64,000 nucleotides of DNA from Candidatus Zhuqueibacterota bacterium (GCA_022616415.1 JAKEEU010000405.1:1-64000); one strand, 5' to 3'; shown: positions 1-8,002, numbered from the stretch's first letter. Notes: generated from the letters alone by a model not told the origin. Translations and numbers: made by a program.

Positions 1-2
1 AC

Positions 3-715
3 CTCCGCAGCGGCAATTCCGACATCTACGCGCAACGGATAAACGCCTCGGGCGTTGTGCAGTGGACGGCCGACGGTGTTGCCATCTGTACGGCGACGAA
101 TGATCAATTTTATACTACCATCCTCAGCGACGGCGCAGGCGGGGCCATTATTACGTGGGATGACGACCGCAGCGGCAGCGATTATCCCGCCATCTACGTG
201 CAACGGATAAACGCCTCGGGCGTTGTGCAGTGGACGGCCGACGGTGTTGCCATCTGTACGGCGACGAGTTATCAAGTTAGTCCCACCATCGTCAGCGACG
301 GCGCAGGCGGGGCCATTATTACGTGGAATGACTTCCGCAGCGGCGGCGACTATTCACACATCTACGCGCAACGGATAAACGCCTCGGGCGTTGTGCAGTG
401 GACTGCCGACGGTGTTGCCACCGGTGGTGTTGCCATCGGTCCGGAGCCGAAGGAGGAGTCTCGTCCCACCATCGTCGGCGACGGCGCAGGCGGGGCCATT
501 ATTACATGGCGAGACCAACGCAGCGGCATCTATTCCGACATCTACGCGCAACGGATAAACGCCTCGGGCGTTGTGCAGTGGACGGCCGACGGTGTTGCCA
601 TCGGTACGGCGACGAATGATCAAGAATCTCCCAACATCGCCAGCGACGACGCAGGCGGGGCCATTATTACGTGGCAGGACTACCGCAGCGGTTCTGGCGA
701 CATCTACGCGCAGCG
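3..715 (+). repeat. Coding tandem repeat, period about 168 nt
   Basis: Four copies of the block beginning 'CAACGGATAAACGCCTCGGG' occur near 33, 202, 369 and 550. The spacings are about 168, 167 and 181 nt, and the third unit carries a short in-frame expansion. The copies are almost identical at DNA level, including third codon positions, which points to recent homogenisation. Confidence 0.8.
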
Positions 716-1331
716 CGTTCGCAGCGATGGAACGCTCGGCGGCAACTCCGCCATCACTGCGCAAGAGGCGGTTCAAAACCTCATCGACCAAGTGGAAGCA
801 CTAAACAAACCTCAAGGTTATGGCTTGATCCGCAACCTGAAAGTGGTCATCGCTAGGTTGGACGATAATCGCATTGACAAGGCGATTGAAATGCTGCAAC
901 AATTCATCGATCAGGTGGAGATCTTTATTGGCAACGGAACTCTTAAGGAGAATGAAGGTCAACCGCTGATCAATGCCGCCAATGCGATCATTGGGGCGCT
1001 GAGTAATTCTTCTCAAGCCGCTAAGAGAAATGGCGCAAGTGAAGGCCTCACCGCTGTCGCACTGCCAACGGAATTTCAGTTGGAGCAGAATTCTCCCAAT
1101 CCCTTCAATCCGGTGACGACGATCCAATTTTCCGTGCCGCGTGAAAGTTTTGTCCGGCTGAAAGTGTACAACTCCTTCGGGGCAGAAGTTGCCACGCTTG
1201 TCGATCGGCAGGTCGCGGCGGGCACCTACAAAGTCAATTGGGACGCGAGCCGGCTGGCCTCCGGTTTTTATCTCTATCGTTTGGAAGCCGAAGGTTTTGC
1301 GCAGACGAAGAAGTTGCTGTTGATGAAGTAA
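3..1331 (+). CDS. Secreted tandem-repeat protein with C-terminal sorting domain (5' end outside window)
   Basis: The reading frame is open from the first bases of the window, so the true start lies upstream; 442 residues are visible. The first roughly 245 residues are near-identical units of about 56 residues, each with the phrases 'DIYAQRINASGVVQW' and 'DGAGGAIITW'; they probably form repeated beta strands in a propeller-like fold. A helical stretch follows (about 245-330, 'AVQNLIDQVEALNK'). The last 85 residues form the type IX-like sorting domain ('EQNSPNPFNPVTTIQF' ... 'QTKKLLLMK'). In this lineage that domain is known to direct export and surface attachment, so the protein is inferred to be exported. 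The function of the repeats is not recognised. The strong DNA identity between units suggests recent unequal duplication. Confidence 0.85.
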   Translation, partial: LRSGNSDIYAQRINASGVVQWTADGVAICTATNDQFYTTILSDGAGGAIITWDDDRSGSDYPAIYVQRINASGVVQWTADGVAICTATSYQVSPTIVSDGAGGAIITWNDFRSGGDYSHIYAQRINASGVVQWTADGVATGGVAIGPEPKEESRPTIVGDGAGGAIITWRDQRSGIYSDIYAQRINASGVVQWTADGVAIGTATNDQESPNIASDDAGGAIITWQDYRSGSGDIYAQRVRSDGTLGGNSAITAQEAVQNLIDQVEALNKPQGYGLIRNLKVVIARLDDNRIDKAIEMLQQFIDQVEIFIGNGTLKENEGQPLINAANAIIGALSNSSQAAKRNGASEGLTAVALPTEFQLEQNSPNPFNPVTTIQFSVPRESFVRLKVYNSFGAEVATLVDRQVAAGTYKVNWDASRLASGFYLYRLEAEGFAQTKKLLLMK

Positions 1332-1470
1332 CTCTTAAGGCAAAATGTGTTTTTGTAATTGCGTGGTGCGGGAATTACCAAAACGATAGAGGCCCTCTGA
1401 CCAGGTAGAAATTTCAAGGCCCAATCATGGAATACGAAGCGCCGTTGCGCTGGTCGTCGCGTGCTTCTTG

Positions 1471-1556
1471 CATGGCGCGGGAATTGCAAGATGGGTAGTA
1501 AACTTTTTATTGGAGATTAAATACCTATGAAGCACCTTCTTGCAATTCCCGCCATG
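1471..1556 (+). promoter_or_regulatory. Long-range hairpin spanning the ribosome binding site
   Basis: The arm at 1471-1490 pairs with 1539-1556 (CTTGCAATTCCCGCCATG) over 18 bp with one 2-nt bulge. The Shine-Dalgarno GGAG (1512-1515) and the ATG (1527) of the next gene lie in the loop, and the right arm is coding. It could modulate translation, or it could be a chance product of a local inverted duplication. Confidence 0.35.
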
Positions 1557-2267
1557 ATTGGCGCCGTTTTGGCTTTCTCTCTCGCCGGATGCGGAAAAGA
1601 TTCCATGTCCAGCAAGGGTGGCAGCTTGAGGTTGAGCATCAGGGCCATGTCCGGATCTTTGCCTAAGACGGCAAGCCCACAAGCGCAACAAGTTACCATT
1701 ACCAGCGCCAAAGTGGTGTTGGGAGAAATCGAGATTGAGAATTCCAGCGAGGATAGCATGGATTTCAAATCCAATACCCCACTCGTGGTGAATCTCGATC
1801 TCAGCGGAGCGCCAACGAATCTCGGCACCGTCTCAATCCCCTACGGAACTTATGAGGAGCTCGAGTACGAGATCACAAAATTGACGCCGCAGGACACCGC
1901 CGTGTACAACGCCAACCCCGATCTCCAGGGCTATAGCCTCTCCATCCGCGGTTACGTGGACGGCGACACCAACGCGGTCTTCACCTTTAAGAGCGCCATT
2001 GAAGTCGAACAAGAGCAGGAATTTTCGCCGCCGCTGGGCATCAACGACAATTCGCCTCAGGTTGTCCTTATGATCTCCATTGATACGAGAATGTGGTTCA
2101 GCGACGGCGCCGGAACATATCTCGATCCTCGCGATCCTCAAAATCAGCAAGCTATCGAATGGAATCTCCGGGCCTCCATCAATGCCTATCAAGATAATGA
2201 CAACGATGGCGATGATGACAACGATGCCGACGACGACGATGGCGGCACCGACGATGATGACGACTAA
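1527..2267 (+). CDS. Lipoprotein with Asp-rich C-terminal tail (DUF4382-like)
   Basis: This 246-residue protein has a lipoprotein signal peptide (lipobox LAGC, Cys at about residue 22), so it should be membrane-anchored on the periplasmic or outer-membrane side. The body ('LRLSIRAMSGSLP', 'VTITSAKVVLGEIEIE', 'TVSIPYGTYEELEYEI') resembles the beta-sandwich DUF4382 lipoproteins, an assignment made by eye. The last 25 residues are almost only Asp, Asn and Gly, a typical low-complexity calcium- or cation-binding tail. The start is set by a GGAG 11 nt upstream. No enzyme motif is visible. It stands alone between two unrelated surface genes. Confidence 0.75.
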   Translation: MKHLLAIPAMIGAVLAFSLAGCGKDSMSSKGGSLRLSIRAMSGSLPKTASPQAQQVTITSAKVVLGEIEIENSSEDSMDFKSNTPLVVNLDLSGAPTNLGTVSIPYGTYEELEYEITKLTPQDTAVYNANPDLQGYSLSIRGYVDGDTNAVFTFKSAIEVEQEQEFSPPLGINDNSPQVVLMISIDTRMWFSDGAGTYLDPRDPQNQQAIEWNLRASINAYQDNDNDGDDDNDADDDDGGTDDDDD

Positions 2268-2306
2268 AAAGTGTACGTGAAGACGTACTCTCAATTTTGA
2301 ACCGGA

Positions 2307-2359
2307 TCGAATAGGGCGACTTGTTGACTACGGACTGTTGGCAAAGCCGCCTTATTCGA
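2307..2359. repeat. Intergenic inverted repeat, possible terminator
   Basis: TCGAATAGGGCG (2307-2318) pairs with CGCCTTATTCGA (2348-2359) with one mismatch around a 29-nt loop. There is no clean T-run after it, so it is as likely to be a repeat element as a terminator of the lipoprotein gene. Confidence 0.4.
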
Positions 2360-2506
2360 CCCGCCTTCCCTTAGTCAGTTACCAGTGAAATCTTTGCAAA
2401 AAAAGCAAAAATTTTTCCGCCGATAATCAAAAATTATTTTGCTTGTTTTTGAATGGAATTATCTTGAAATTTACCGCATGATCCAAAATCGCCATTGGAG
2501 ATGACA

Positions 2507-3310
2507 ATGAACCATGCGGCCGCGGCGTCGATGCCAGCCAGTATTTTTTTAATATGCCTCTTCGGCTTGGCGTTGGCCGCCCAGGAACTTGACACGCATT
2601 ATACTTACGATCATGGCGGCATCATTCGTGGTGATCGCAACAAAAGAGAAATCGCGCTGGTTTTCACCGGCGATACTTTTGCCGATGGCGGGACGCACAT
2701 TCGCCAGGTGTTGTCGCAGCAGCAAATTAAAGCCTCGTTTTTCCTCACCGGAAATTTTTATCGCGAGCCAAACTTTAAGTCGCTTATCGAAGGCTTGATT
2801 GTGGATGGCCATTATCTCGGGGCGCATTCCGATGCCCACCTGTTGTATTGCGTGTGGGAAAATCGCGATAGCTTGCTCGTCACCCAGGAGCAGTTTATCG
2901 CAGATTTGGCCGCCAATTACCAGGAGATGGAAAAATTGGGTATTGCCAAAACCGCAGCGCGTTATTTCTTGCCGCCGTACGAATGGTACAACGCCACCAT
3001 CAGCGCCTGGGCGCAAGCGTGGGGATTGCAGTTGATAAATTACACACCCGGCACGCGCTCACCTGCCGATTATACTTATCCGGAAATGCAAACTCGATAT
3101 GCCCCCAGCGCGACGATTTTCCAAAGTATTTTGTCCTACGAGACGAGCCACGCCGGGGGATTGAACGGCTTCATTCTCTTGAGCCATATTGGCACTGATC
3201 CCCGCCGCACTGATAAATTCTATTTTTCGTTGGAAAAATTACTGCAGACCTTGCGCGAGAAGGGTTATCGCTTCAAACGCATTGACGAGCTTTTGGAGAG
3301 GCCGGAGTAA
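2507..3310 (+). CDS. Secreted polysaccharide deacetylase family protein (NodB-like)
   Basis: It should remove acetyl groups from a polysaccharide in the envelope or outside the cell. An N-terminal signal peptide (about residues 1-25) is followed by a NodB-type domain: strand 'IALVFTGD' in the place of the usual TFDD motif, the metal-site motif HSDAH, and 'RYFLPPYEWYN' for the RxPPY loop. The Gly in FTGD, where the family usually has Asp, changes the first motif, although the following Asp remains. Substrate specificity cannot be read from the sequence. GGAG at 2497-2500 places the start at ATG 2507; TTG 2495 and ATG 2501 are in frame but overlap the ribosome site. Confidence 0.8.
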   Translation: MNHAAAASMPASIFLICLFGLALAAQELDTHYTYDHGGIIRGDRNKREIALVFTGDTFADGGTHIRQVLSQQQIKASFFLTGNFYREPNFKSLIEGLIVDGHYLGAHSDAHLLYCVWENRDSLLVTQEQFIADLAANYQEMEKLGIAKTAARYFLPPYEWYNATISAWAQAWGLQLINYTPGTRSPADYTYPEMQTRYAPSATIFQSILSYETSHAGGLNGFILLSHIGTDPRRTDKFYFSLEKLLQTLREKGYRFKRIDELLERPE

Positions 3311-3416
3311 GTTCGGCGTCAAATCAGAGGCTCTGTATGACGTCTGGAGCCAGCCATATACAAAAATTGTGCGTGAGAATCTCGCCTCCTTACAAAAACA
3401 TTTGCGCCTACCAGTT

Positions 3417-3494
3417 TGTGTGAAAACGTAAAGTTTGATCGCTGAATATTGAACTTACGTTCGAAAAAGTATGTAAAAATTACGTTTTCACACA
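3417..3494. repeat. 15-bp perfect inverted repeat with alternative inner pairing
   Basis: TGTGTGAAAACGTAA (3417-3431) is matched exactly by its complement at 3480-3494. Part of the left arm (ACGTAAAGTT) can instead pair with AACTTACGT at about 3452-3460. The rest of the 3311-3764 gap holds a promoter candidate and nothing else recognised. Confidence 0.5.
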
Positions 3495-3599
3495 GCCTGT
3501 ACGGCCGTGGGCTGATTCTTGCCCTTCCAATCCGACCTACCGTTCAGAACCCCGTTTTTGATTCTCACTTAACAAGAACTGATGTTAAAAGGATTTCGC

Positions 3600-3628
3600 T
3601 TGCTCTATGCTTTTTAAGGTGATATATT
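3600..3628 (+). promoter_or_regulatory. Sigma-70-type promoter candidate for the BNR gene
   Basis: TTGCTC (3600-3605), a 17-nt spacer and TATATT (3623-3628) lie 137 nt before the chosen start codon. TATATT recurs as -10 at other candidate promoters in this window. Confidence 0.35.
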
Positions 3629-3764
3629 TAGGCTTGATAATTATCTGGGTTAAGAAGCGCCAAAATGGGATTCCGAAATTTCTTTGAACGCTTACTTCAC
3701 CCTTACTTTTAACGATCTCATATCATCTATTTGCCGGCTTCAAGCGGCACACAGGAGGCATGCA

Positions 3765-5171
3765 ATGAGTCAATTTAACCGTTTCTCACGCCAGTGGTTG
3801 TATCTGCCGGCGGTCCTTGTTTTATTGGTTGCGTTATTCACCACACGGCTCGGCAGCCCGCAGGTAAATCTGAAAGAAAAAGCACAAGACCAGCAGCTTG
3901 CTGGGTCGGTGCTTAGTGCTTCGTTATTTCAACCTGTCAGTTTTCAATCGGCCGCGCCAAGCTTTGCCCCGCAAACGCGCCTCGGCTTCACCACCGGCGA
4001 TCAATGGGAACCGGCCATCGCCACCGACCGTTTTGGTCACGTCTACGTCCTGTATCCGCAGCTCAAGGGAACGCCCGGCTGCTCGGATTGCTCCAATGCA
4101 ACCATGATTCTCCTGGTCAGCAATGATCGGGGCGCAACATGGGCCGCGCCAAGAGTGATCTATCCCGGCGGAAGCACCAACGAACAATGGGATGCGCAGA
4201 TTGTGGTTGATCCGGTGGATGGAAAAATTGTCTACGCCGCCTGGCTGCAGAATCGCAAGAGTGACACGATTGTGGCCAAATCCACTGACTTTGGCGCGAG
4301 CTGGTCATTCGTCGTCGCCAACCACATTAACGCTGGCACGGATAAACCCATCCTGGCCGTTCGAGGTCAAGATATCTACGTTGCCTATAATCACGCGCAG
4401 AAAATCTGGGTGTCGGCGTCGCACGACGGTGGGGCAACTTTTACTTCGGTCGAGATCAAGAAAACCGGCAAGCTGGGCTGGGCCCTCGCCGGCGGCGGCA
4501 CGGTTGATCCGGCCGGCAACGTGTATATCAGCTGGGCCGGCTATGAGCGCAGCGGCGGCGCCAAAGGCCCGGTAAATCTCTTTATCAGCAAATCTGCGGA
4601 TGGCGGCAACTCCTGGACGACGACGGTTATCGACGTCTCCGGCGCTCCGCCGGACTGCTCGGCTTTTCAGTGCGGCTGGGCCTATCTCGGCGCGCAAGTC
4701 GCACTCGCTTCGGATGCGGCCGGCACACTCTACGCCCTGTGGAACGCGGGCGCGGTGAATGATGACAAAGGCCCGGAGCGCATGTATTTTGCAAGATCCA
4801 GCGATGCGGGTGCGACCTGGTCGCCCAAAGTGCAGGTCTCGACTGCGCCGGCTGGCAGCCATCACGCCTTCCCGGCGATTGTGGCCGGCGCGAATGAAGA
4901 CGTCCGCATTTCCTGGATGGACACGCGGGCCGGTTCACTTTGGAATACGTACTACCGCAGTTCTTCGGACGGCGGCGCCACCTGGTCCGCTGAGGTCGAT
5001 CTCTCCACCGTCGTGAGCGGATTCGACTACATCAAGCCGGATGGGTTCAGCTTCCCCTATGGCGACTATTACGAGCTGGACATTGACGATAAAGGAAACA
5101 CGCACGTGATCTGGGGCGAAGGTCTGAACTACAATACCCCAGGCTCCATCTGGTATGCCAAAGGCAAGTAG
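3765..5171 (+). CDS. Secreted sialidase-like BNR/Asp-box repeat protein
   Basis: This 468-residue exported protein has an N-terminal hydrophobic segment (about residues 8-28) and at least six Asp-box motifs of the type S-x-D-x-G-x-T-W ('SNDRGATW', 'STDFGASW', 'SHDGGATF', 'SADGGNSW', 'SSDAGATW', 'SSDGGATW'). These mark the blades of a six-bladed propeller of the sialidase/BNR superfamily. The catalytic Arg triad of true sialidases could not be identified with certainty, so it may be a sugar-binding or other propeller protein. The start at 3765 is fixed by AGGAGG at 3753-3758. The frame is open 81 nt further upstream, but that part has no ribosome site. Confidence 0.8.
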   Translation: MSQFNRFSRQWLYLPAVLVLLVALFTTRLGSPQVNLKEKAQDQQLAGSVLSASLFQPVSFQSAAPSFAPQTRLGFTTGDQWEPAIATDRFGHVYVLYPQLKGTPGCSDCSNATMILLVSNDRGATWAAPRVIYPGGSTNEQWDAQIVVDPVDGKIVYAAWLQNRKSDTIVAKSTDFGASWSFVVANHINAGTDKPILAVRGQDIYVAYNHAQKIWVSASHDGGATFTSVEIKKTGKLGWALAGGGTVDPAGNVYISWAGYERSGGAKGPVNLFISKSADGGNSWTTTVIDVSGAPPDCSAFQCGWAYLGAQVALASDAAGTLYALWNAGAVNDDKGPERMYFARSSDAGATWSPKVQVSTAPAGSHHAFPAIVAGANEDVRISWMDTRAGSLWNTYYRSSSDGGATWSAEVDLSTVVSGFDYIKPDGFSFPYGDYYELDIDDKGNTHVIWGEGLNYNTPGSIWYAKGK

Positions 5172-5275
5172 TTTGAAGTCACAACTTGTGATTTCAAGTT
5201 TAAGATCACAATCTTTGATCTTAAAAGATGATCGCAAATTGCGACCACGTTGCTAATTGTGTTGCGATATTATCG
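5172..5275. repeat. Cluster of short palindromes
   Basis: Consecutive small inverted repeats follow the stop codon of the BNR gene: GTCACAACTTGTGAT, TTAAGATCA (5200-5208) with TGATCTTAA (5216-5224), and TCGCAAATTGCGA. They look like diverged units of one repeated palindrome. The 5200-5224 stem may also act as a terminator. Confidence 0.55.
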
Positions 5276-5306
5276 ACGGCTACCCATTCATCCTTAAATT
5301 CCACCC

Positions 5307-5441
5307 TCAAATTCCATCCTCCAACACCTTCGGGGCCGCCTTCACAACCCTATCGGCGGCTTCGATGATCGACGCCACGGAAAATGCCTCGATCATGCCC
5401 AACGCGCCGGTCTCAAAGGCAGGCTTTTCTTCATTTGCCAA
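5307..5441 (-). pseudogene. Collapsed BMC-H shell protein gene (both termini kept, middle lost)
   Basis: A 44-codon frame runs from TTG (5441) to TGA. It begins like a BMC-H protein ('NEEKPAFETGALGMIEAF', then 'SVASIIEAADRVVKAA') and then jumps directly to the C-terminal phrase 'PKVLEDGI'. The nearby PduT-like protein has 'ETGALGIIETFSVASIIEAAD' (split here as ETGALGIIETF and SVASIIEAAD) and ends with 'PEVLEDRI', so both ends of the remnant match a paralogue of that family. About 50 central residues are missing. A working BMC domain needs about 90 residues, so this should be non-functional unless the short peptide has a new role. It lies on the same strand as, and downstream of, pduS and pduT. 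Confidence 0.75.
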
Positions 5442-5459
5442 CGTATGTTGGTATATAAT
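5431..5459 (+). promoter_or_regulatory. Promoter candidate for bactofilin
   Basis: A perfect -10 TATAAT (5454-5459) lies 37 nt before the bactofilin start, with a weak -35 (TCATTT, 17-nt spacing). It overlaps the start of the divergent BMC-H remnant. Confidence 0.45.
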
Positions 5460-5495
5460 CAGTCGATAGTTGCAAAAAAGATCAGGAGACGAATT

Positions 5496-5867
5496 ATGTT
5501 AGGAAGACAGGATATAGAGCGCCAAGATTCCGAACGCGCGAATGGGGAAATCAATACCGTCATCGGCCGCGGTTCCGTCATTGAGGGCACGTTCACGGTG
5601 CAAAACAGCGTGCGAATCGACGGCAAAGTTCACGGACCGGTTGAAGTCGGCGGTTTGCTTATTCTTGGAAGCGGCGGCGAGATTGACGGCGAAGTCCGCG
5701 TACGTGACGCGATTATTGGCGGGACCATCAAAAATAAGATTCTCGCCAGCGGCAGAGTCACACTCGAACCCAAGTCAATCGTGCAAGGAGACGTGAATAC
5801 GTCGCGGCTGGTAATCGAGGAGGGTGCAACTTTCGAAGGAAAATGCGTGGTAGGCCATAATAGATAA
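5496..5867 (+). CDS. bacA: Bactofilin, polymer-forming cytoskeletal protein
   Basis: Bactofilins polymerise without nucleotide into filaments that organise envelope synthesis and cell-shape machinery. The 123-residue product has a short polar N-terminus, then repeated hydrophobic turns of a right-handed beta-helix: 'INTVIGRGSVIEGTFTVQ', 'SVRIDGKVHGPVEVGG', 'GGEIDGEVRVRDAIIGG', 'GRVTLEPKSIVQGDVNT', 'LVIEEGATFEGKCVVG'. Length and composition fit the family. AGGAG at 5484-5488 fixes the start at 5496; the longer frame from 5445 adds an implausible basic extension. It lies between microcompartment genes but on the opposite strand with its own promoter candidate, so a functional link to the shell is only a possibility. 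Confidence 0.9.
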   Translation: MLGRQDIERQDSERANGEINTVIGRGSVIEGTFTVQNSVRIDGKVHGPVEVGGLLILGSGGEIDGEVRVRDAIIGGTIKNKILASGRVTLEPKSIVQGDVNTSRLVIEEGATFEGKCVVGHNR

Positions 5868-5898
5868 CCATTGACTTTGATTTCCAGCTTTCTTTTTA

Positions 5899-6447
5899 TC
5901 AAATTCTATCCTCCAACACCTCCGGCCGCGGTTGCGGGATCACCACCTTGTTGACCAATAAGCCTTTGTTGCGAATGAAATCCGCGCCGGCTTCCACGGC
6001 GGCGGTGACCGCATCCACCTCGCCGGTCAGCGTCACATACCCCTTGCCGCCGATGGCCATGGCAAGATGAATCTGCAGCAACTGTACATTCGCTGCCTTC
6101 ACCGCCGCATCGGCCGCTTCGATGATCGACGCCACGGAAAACGTCTCGATAATGCCCAACGCGCCGGTTTCGGTGATCACGCGCGTGCCGCTGATCGCCG
6201 GAAACACCTCCGGATGCACGTTGGGAATGAGCAAGTTATCCACCACGGTCTCGCCGCCGATTTCCATGCCCACTTCCATGCTCGAAGCCACCGCTGCGGT
6301 TTCACCCGCCACCATCACCATAAACTTGCCCGGACAAATTGTGCGGTTGAATACCATTTGCACTTGCGCCGTTTTCAGCAGCGCGTCCGCCACTTCGTAG
6401 CCCTTGGCAATGGAGGTGAGCTCAATTAAGCCGATCGCGTTTACCAT
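5899..6447 (-). CDS. pduT: PduT-like tandem-BMC-domain shell protein with Fe-S cysteine
   Basis: This is a trimeric (BMC-T) microcompartment shell subunit. Two BMC domains are visible in 182 residues: 'AIGLIELTSIAKGYEVADAL' and, after about residue 90, 'GALGIIETFSVASIIEAADA'. With the start at ATG 6447 the single Cys in 'NRTICPGKF' is residue 38. This is the position that in characterised PduT holds one ligand of a [4Fe-4S] cluster in the trimer pore, which supports both the start choice and an electron-transfer role. A TTG start 9 nt upstream is the alternative. The PduS-like gene is directly upstream on the same strand, as in propanediol-use operons where the two proteins are redox partners. 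Confidence 0.92.
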   Translation of the reverse strand: MVNAIGLIELTSIAKGYEVADALLKTAQVQMVFNRTICPGKFMVMVAGETAAVASSMEVGMEIGGETVVDNLLIPNVHPEVFPAISGTRVITETGALGIIETFSVASIIEAADAAVKAANVQLLQIHLAMAIGGKGYVTLTGEVDAVTAAVEAGADFIRNKGLLVNKVVIPQPRPEVLEDRI

Positions 6448-6479
6448 AGTAATCAAAAAGCTTTTTCAAACACGGCGCA

Positions 6480-6575
6480 ACAGAGTTCATGGAGTGTCAC
6501 GGAGAAAAGCTCTTTTTAAAAAACAGGGGTTGATTTCCGTGCTCTCTGTACGCTCCGCGTCTCCGTGTAAAATTA
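6480..6575. repeat. Intergenic repeat with CACGGAG/CTCCGTG arms
   Basis: The gap between pduS and pduT contains GTCACGGAG near 6496 and two CTCCG-type blocks near 6560-6572 around an AT-rich centre. The pattern is that of a degenerate palindromic intergenic element. Confidence 0.4.
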
Positions 6576-6584
6576 TGTTGTGAA

Positions 6585-7919
6585 TCAACTGTTATTCGTG
6601 ATGACAATACTTTGCCCCACAGCGGCAATTGGGCCATCAATGCTCGCATGCGCCGGTACGCTCAACCCGGACTCTTGTGCAGTTGCCACCAACTCTCCTG
6701 CGGCCACGCGATCACCAACGCGCACGACCGGCGTGGGCGGAAGTCCAACCGCGGGTTGAAGAGAAATGGCCACGCTTTTCGGCGCGATCTTTTCTGTGTA
6801 AAGCGGCGCATCAGCGGTGAATTTGTGCAAGCCCAGCCGGCGCGCCAGCCGCTCAGTTGGCACCGAGCGATAAGATTTCAGAGGATGCACTTCTTTGGCC
6901 AATTTTTGCAACTGTTCAGCCGAAAGCCATTTGCCCTGCTGTTTCAAATCCCGTTTGGTCACCACGCAAACGTTGCGTGGATCCAACTCTTCCGGGCAGG
7001 CCCACAGCGTGCAGATATTGCACTCACAACACGCCTGCGCCCAATGCGTCAACGTGTCGCTCATTGGCCCGGTGGTGAGCAGCGAGCGCATAACGAGATG
7101 CGGCTGAATCGGATAACCGAGCAAATAACGCGGGCACATCTCCGTGCATAAGCTGCATTGATCGCACGCGGATTTGCCGATGCGCTTGAAAGCTTGCTCG
7201 GATTGCGTTTTGCGTTCGGCCAAGTGAGTGGCGCGGCCGAGCACGATAATGCCGCTGGAGACGCGCGTCACCGGCGTGGCCAAATCCGTCACCACTTTGC
7301 CCATCATCGGGCCGCCGTCGAGCAGCACAAAATCGTCGATGGTGGCGCCGCCTGCAACTTGCAGCGCCTCGCCGTAACTCATGCCGACGGGAAACCACGC
7401 GGTGAGCGGCTGCTTGACGTGCCCGTGTACCGTCATCAGCGAATGCGTCACCGGCTGGCCTTGCGCGGCGCGATGAATGTGATATAACGTTTCGACGTTC
7501 TGCACCACCACGCCGATGTGCAGCGGAATGCCGCCGCTCGGAATGCGTCGGCCGGTGCTGTGATAAACGACTTCATACTCATCGCCGGCGGGATAAACAT
7601 CTTCCATTTCAAAAAGAGAAATATTCGCAGACAGGTGCGGTGTGACGGCGGCGATGGCTTTGCGATTTTTGTGCTTGATCGCGACGATACCCTTGCTGGC
7701 GCCGACGTGTTGCACGACCAGCCGCAATCCGTCGATCATTTCCGCGGCGTAGTGCTCCATCAGCACTTTGTCTTTGAAGAGCAAAGGCTCGCACTCTGCG
7801 CCATTGGCGATGACGGTATCGACGCGGGCATCGATCTTTTTGTAGGTGGGAAAACCCGCGCCGCCCGCACCGACGACGCCGGCGTCGCGCACCAGTTGCA
7901 CCAAGTTTGCTGTCTGCAT
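6585..7919 (-). CDS. pduS: PduS/RnfC-like flavin and Fe-S electron-transfer protein
   Basis: The 444-residue length is close to known PduS. Order of parts: a Gly-rich N-terminal FMN/NADH-binding region ('VVGAGGAGFPTYKK', 'VIANGAECEPLL'), an SLBB-like segment ('PLTAWFPVGMSYGEALQVAG', 'DFVLLDGGPMMG'), then two [4Fe-4S] motifs 'CDQCSLCTEMCP' and 'CCECNICTLWACP', and a C-terminal barrel-sandwich domain ('RVGDRVAAGELVA'). PduS enzymes recycle cobalamin and pass electrons across the shell with PduT, which is encoded next downstream. In this lineage the role may be NADH oxidation or reduction for an aldehyde pathway rather than B12 reduction, because no B12 enzyme is present in the window. No convincing ribosome site was seen before the ATG. 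Confidence 0.9.
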   Translation of the reverse strand: MQTANLVQLVRDAGVVGAGGAGFPTYKKIDARVDTVIANGAECEPLLFKDKVLMEHYAAEMIDGLRLVVQHVGASKGIVAIKHKNRKAIAAVTPHLSANISLFEMEDVYPAGDEYEVVYHSTGRRIPSGGIPLHIGVVVQNVETLYHIHRAAQGQPVTHSLMTVHGHVKQPLTAWFPVGMSYGEALQVAGGATIDDFVLLDGGPMMGKVVTDLATPVTRVSSGIIVLGRATHLAERKTQSEQAFKRIGKSACDQCSLCTEMCPRYLLGYPIQPHLVMRSLLTTGPMSDTLTHWAQACCECNICTLWACPEELDPRNVCVVTKRDLKQQGKWLSAEQLQKLAKEVHPLKSYRSVPTERLARRLGLHKFTADAPLYTEKIAPKSVAISLQPAVGLPPTPVVRVGDRVAAGELVATAQESGLSVPAHASIDGPIAAVGQSIVITNNS

Positions 7920-8002
7920 GGAAGATAAGATAATGAAGTTTTAGCGACGGGTCAATGGATTTTTCTTGCATTCGTCTCCTGCAAGTCCGCCGTCGCAAAA
8001 CC

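Noticed and set aside
33-560. CAACGGATAAA in the first gene looks like the dispersed CCAACGGAT box
   Set aside because: Here it is part of a 168-nt coding repeat, lacks the 18-nt box spacing and the inverted arm, so the match is taken as chance.
3-715. Possible CRISPR-like array because of regular repeats
   Set aside because: Units are about 168 nt, in frame and translated into a repeated protein; there are no short palindromic repeats with unique spacers. No CRISPR array or cas gene was found anywhere.
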